Shown here: positions 6,169 to 7,510 of the stretch, piece after piece
Position numbering within the stretch: position 1 is the first letter of the stretch
Layout of the letters: each line of letters starts with the position of its first letter
Assembly (NCBI GenBank): GCA_017999195.1
Contig: JAGOBP010000191.1
Coordinates: 1 to 7,510 of the forward strand
From: Thermoflexales bacterium
Lineage (GTDB): Bacteria; Chloroflexota; Anaerolineae; Fen-1058
Length of the DNA stretch: 7,510 nucleotides
Direction of reading: 5' to 3'
Notes under the pieces: generated by a model
Database searches by the model: none
Told to the model about the DNA's origin: nothing
The model's input: the letters and a program-made list of their open reading frames with translations, nothing else
Position numbers and translations under genes: made by a program

Positions 6169-7262
6169 GACTGACCCCCTTTTCGGCCAATCGCCTCTGC
6201 GAGTAGACGACGCGGTGCTGTGTTGAAATGGGTCTGCAACGCAGTGTCCTGCCAGGCCAATACCTCGGCTTGCAGATTGGCGGATTGACAGACCTGTCGA
6301 AACCGTCGCGGCAGTTCTTCCAGATCGGCGCACAGGCAAGCCGGATGACAGATCAACCGATGATAGGGCAGCCGGGCTGTGCCAAAGACCAACGCGCCCA
6401 CGCCAGCCGCATCCACCAACGCCTGACCTGGCCCAAAGGCAAAGAGTGACACGTAGTAGCGGCAATCGGCCAGTTGCGTCAGATAGGCAAACGCGTCTCC
6501 CCAACGGGGTGGATCGGGCAGAGCACTGTACAGGCCGTTGCGGAACAGTCGGAAGCGCACCGGCAAACCAAGATAATCTTCCAGTCTGGCCGCAATTTTC
6601 CGGGCGGTGTCCTCCGTCAAACCCACGGTGCGCTGTGCGCCGGTGGGTTGCGCCCAGTGCGACTGGCGAGTGCGATCACCGCTAAGCAGCGCCAAGGTGC
6701 GCCACTCAACGAAGACGGCGTCAGCGGCGTGGCTTGCGCCTTTCATCAAGGATCGAGTTACGGTAGTATCCCACAGATATGGAAAGGCCACGGCCTGCGG
6801 CAGCCGCTGGCAGGCTTCGGGCGCATCCAGCAGGTGGGCCAGAAAGAGATCGTAGCCGCGAACCGTTTCCCGCTTAGAGCACGCATATTGCACATCGAAA
6901 TGCTCACCGGTGTAGTAGGCGAACAGTGGGCGAGTCCCGCGCGGCGGGCGCAGACAGGCATCGAGCGAAATCACCAGATCGTAACTATCCCAGGGGATGG
7001 CTTGAGGCTGGACGATGTCGCGCGTATATTTTCGGATCACGGCTCGCTCACCCGGTTGCGCCATACCGCTTATCCAGGTGTACCAAGTGTTAACCTGCTG
7101 AGGGATGACGTACCAATCGGCTTGGAGCAACACCGTCATCGACCAGAAGAGCGCCCGCCCCGGCCAGACTTTCAGCAGGTCAGTTGGCGAGGTGGCCGAC
7201 CAGGGCATACTCGCCCACGGCCCATGCGTGTCGTAAAGTTGCTTGACCAGCGCCACTTTCAC
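6165..7262 (-). CDS. Putative GT-B-fold-like glycosyltransferase, unclassified
   Basis: The protein has 365 residues and a GTG start at 7262-7260. The start is fixed by a GTGA overlap with the upstream stop and by a TGGAG Shine-Dalgarno 8 nt upstream. It opens with a short hydrophobic strand (MKVALVKQLYDTHGPW), as in the first Rossmann strand of GT-B enzymes. A conserved-looking segment TSPTDLLKVWPG follows (about 24-35), then ADWYVIP (48-54). YDLVISLD lies near 94-101, and aromatic residues cluster around FAYYTGEHFD (114-123). The C-terminal half contains YYVSLFAFGPGQALVDAAG (269-287), then GALVFGT and LPYHRLICHPACLC (298-311). That is laid out like the donor-binding region of GT-B enzymes, where a Gly-rich helix follows a strand. 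No signal peptide or membrane segment is seen. The operon setting, between a methyltransferase tail and a fucosyltransferase-like gene, supports a sugar-transfer role. I do not recognise a named family, so donor and acceptor are unknown. Confidence 0.6.
   Translation of the reverse strand: MKVALVKQLYDTHGPWASMPWSATSPTDLLKVWPGRALFWSMTVLLQADWYVIPQQVNTWYTWISGMAQPGERAVIRKYTRDIVQPQAIPWDSYDLVISLDACLRPPRGTRPLFAYYTGEHFDVQYACSKRETVRGYDLFLAHLLDAPEACQRLPQAVAFPYLWDTTVTRSLMKGASHAADAVFVEWRTLALLSGDRTRQSHWAQPTGAQRTVGLTEDTARKIAARLEDYLGLPVRFRLFRNGLYSALPDPPRWGDAFAYLTQLADCRYYVSLFAFGPGQALVDAAGVGALVFGTARLPYHRLICHPACLCADLEELPRRFRQVCQSANLQAEVLAWQDTALQTHFNTAPRRLLAEAIGRKGGQS
6175..6183 (-). promoter_or_regulatory. Strong ribosome binding site deciding the GTG start at 6168
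   Basis: The minus strand reads AAAAGGGGG with 6 nt to the GTG at 6168-6166, just inside the end of the preceding gene. This purine run is the strongest Shine-Dalgarno in the window and shows that the fucosyltransferase-like protein starts here, not at any of the upstream in-frame starts. Confidence 0.7.
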
Positions 7263-7510
7263 GGCTTAGACTCCAGCAATTGAGCGAAATGCGCCTGGCG
7301 AGTCGGCGGGACTGCCAGCAACCAGGGCACATTTTCGTCGTCTTGCCAACCAATCGGGCGCATCTGCAACCCCTGTGCCGTGAGCAAGTAGACCCGATAG
7401 CCGTGTTGCTCCAACAGCCAGACGGTTTCGACGGGATGATAGGCCGCAGTAGACAAGTGTGCAGGAGCAGCTTGATAAATAATGACGGGGGCCGCGGCAT
7501 CAGCCAAAGC
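7259..7510 (-). CDS. C-terminal fragment of probable FkbM-type methyltransferase (5' end outside window)
   Basis: The frame is open from the window edge to a TGA at 7261-7259 and gives the last 83 or so residues of a protein whose start lies beyond 7510. The visible part reads PVIIYQ, then HPVETVWLLEQHGYRVYLL, then an acidic turn and a WLLAVP strand. The 'leucine-rich helix, GY-x-V-Y, distal LAVP' pattern is what the C-terminal end of FkbM-family SAM-dependent O-methyltransferases usually looks like. The SAM-binding motifs are off the window, so the family call rests on this tail alone. A TTG at 7507 is in frame but should not be taken as the start, because the frame stays open upstream. The stop overlaps the next gene by 4 nt (GTGA), which implies co-translation with the glycosyltransferase genes downstream. 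If right, this is a second methyltransferase besides the complete one at 3327-2566. It could instead be the end of a glycosyltransferase. Confidence 0.5.
   Translation of the reverse strand, partial: ALADAAAPVIIYQAAPAHLSTAAYHPVETVWLLEQHGYRVYLLTAQGLQMRPIGWQDDENVPWLLAVPPTRQAHFAQLLESKP
7271..7275 (-). promoter_or_regulatory. Ribosome binding site for the GTG start at 7262
   Basis: The minus strand reads TGGAG, 8 nt before the GTG codon at 7262-7260. It lies inside the coding end of the upstream gene. Together with the GTGA overlap it supports the GTG as the true start of the GT-B-like gene. Confidence 0.6.

Noticed and set aside
6169..6504. N-terminal extension of the fucosyltransferase-like frame
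   Set aside because: It overlaps the preceding gene entirely and its residues are not protein-like for the family. The AAAAGGGGG site and the GTGA overlap point to the GTG at 6168.
6474..7283. Plus-strand open frame of 269 codons opposite the GT-B-like gene
   Set aside because: The minus-strand gene has a ribosome binding site, overlaps its neighbours and has a plausible fold pattern. The plus-strand product has low-complexity composition and no operon partner.

Overview
The window is one tightly packed run of nine genes, all on the minus strand, so transcription goes from position 7510 towards position 1. The gene at each edge is cut by the window. The DNA is moderately GC-rich with no IS elements, tRNAs, CRISPR arrays or phage genes. 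The families point to a bacterial surface-glycan or tailored natural-product locus. The host is not fixed by the sequence. Chloroflexota or a similar GC-rich environmental bacterium is my best guess, from the combination of an HprK-like kinase, large-family nucleotidyltransferases, FkbM enzymes and GT2 enzymes. That guess is an inference with low confidence.

In transcription order the genes are: (1) the C-terminal end of a probable FkbM-type methyltransferase (7510-7259); (2) an unclassified GT-B-like putative glycosyltransferase (7262-6165); (3) a NodZ/GT23-like fucosyltransferase family protein (6168-5143); (4) a 69-base gap holding a 13-codon mini-ORF; (5) an HprK-like P-loop kinase (5070-4030); (6) a GT2 glycosyltransferase (4033-3320); (7) a complete FkbM methyltransferase (3327-2566); (8) a second, paralogous GT2 enzyme (2576-1875); (9) a degenerate nucleotidyltransferase-fold protein (1878-820); (10) an apparently intact nucleotidyltransferase (823 to the window edge). 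Apart from the gap before the kinase, every junction is an overlap. Five are 4-nt stop/start overlaps (three GTGA, two ATGA), and the other two are 8 and about 11 nt. The genes are therefore probably co-transcribed and translationally coupled. Several starts are GTG or TTG and are set by these overlaps.

Taken together: three or more sugar transferases, one or two O-methyltransferases, an ATP-dependent HprK-like kinase and a nucleotidyltransferase pair would suit building and capping a methylated, probably fucose-like or deoxysugar-containing glycan, or decorating a peptide or other small acceptor with phosphate and sugars. HprK-like kinases and this nucleotidyltransferase family are known from lasso-peptide tail-modification clusters and from HprK-related kinase A/PqqD-type systems. 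No PqqD-like chaperone, B2 protease, asparagine-synthase-like cyclase or convincing precursor peptide is visible in this window. The most notable points are the active/inactive nucleotidyltransferase pair and the mini-ORF placed directly before the kinase.
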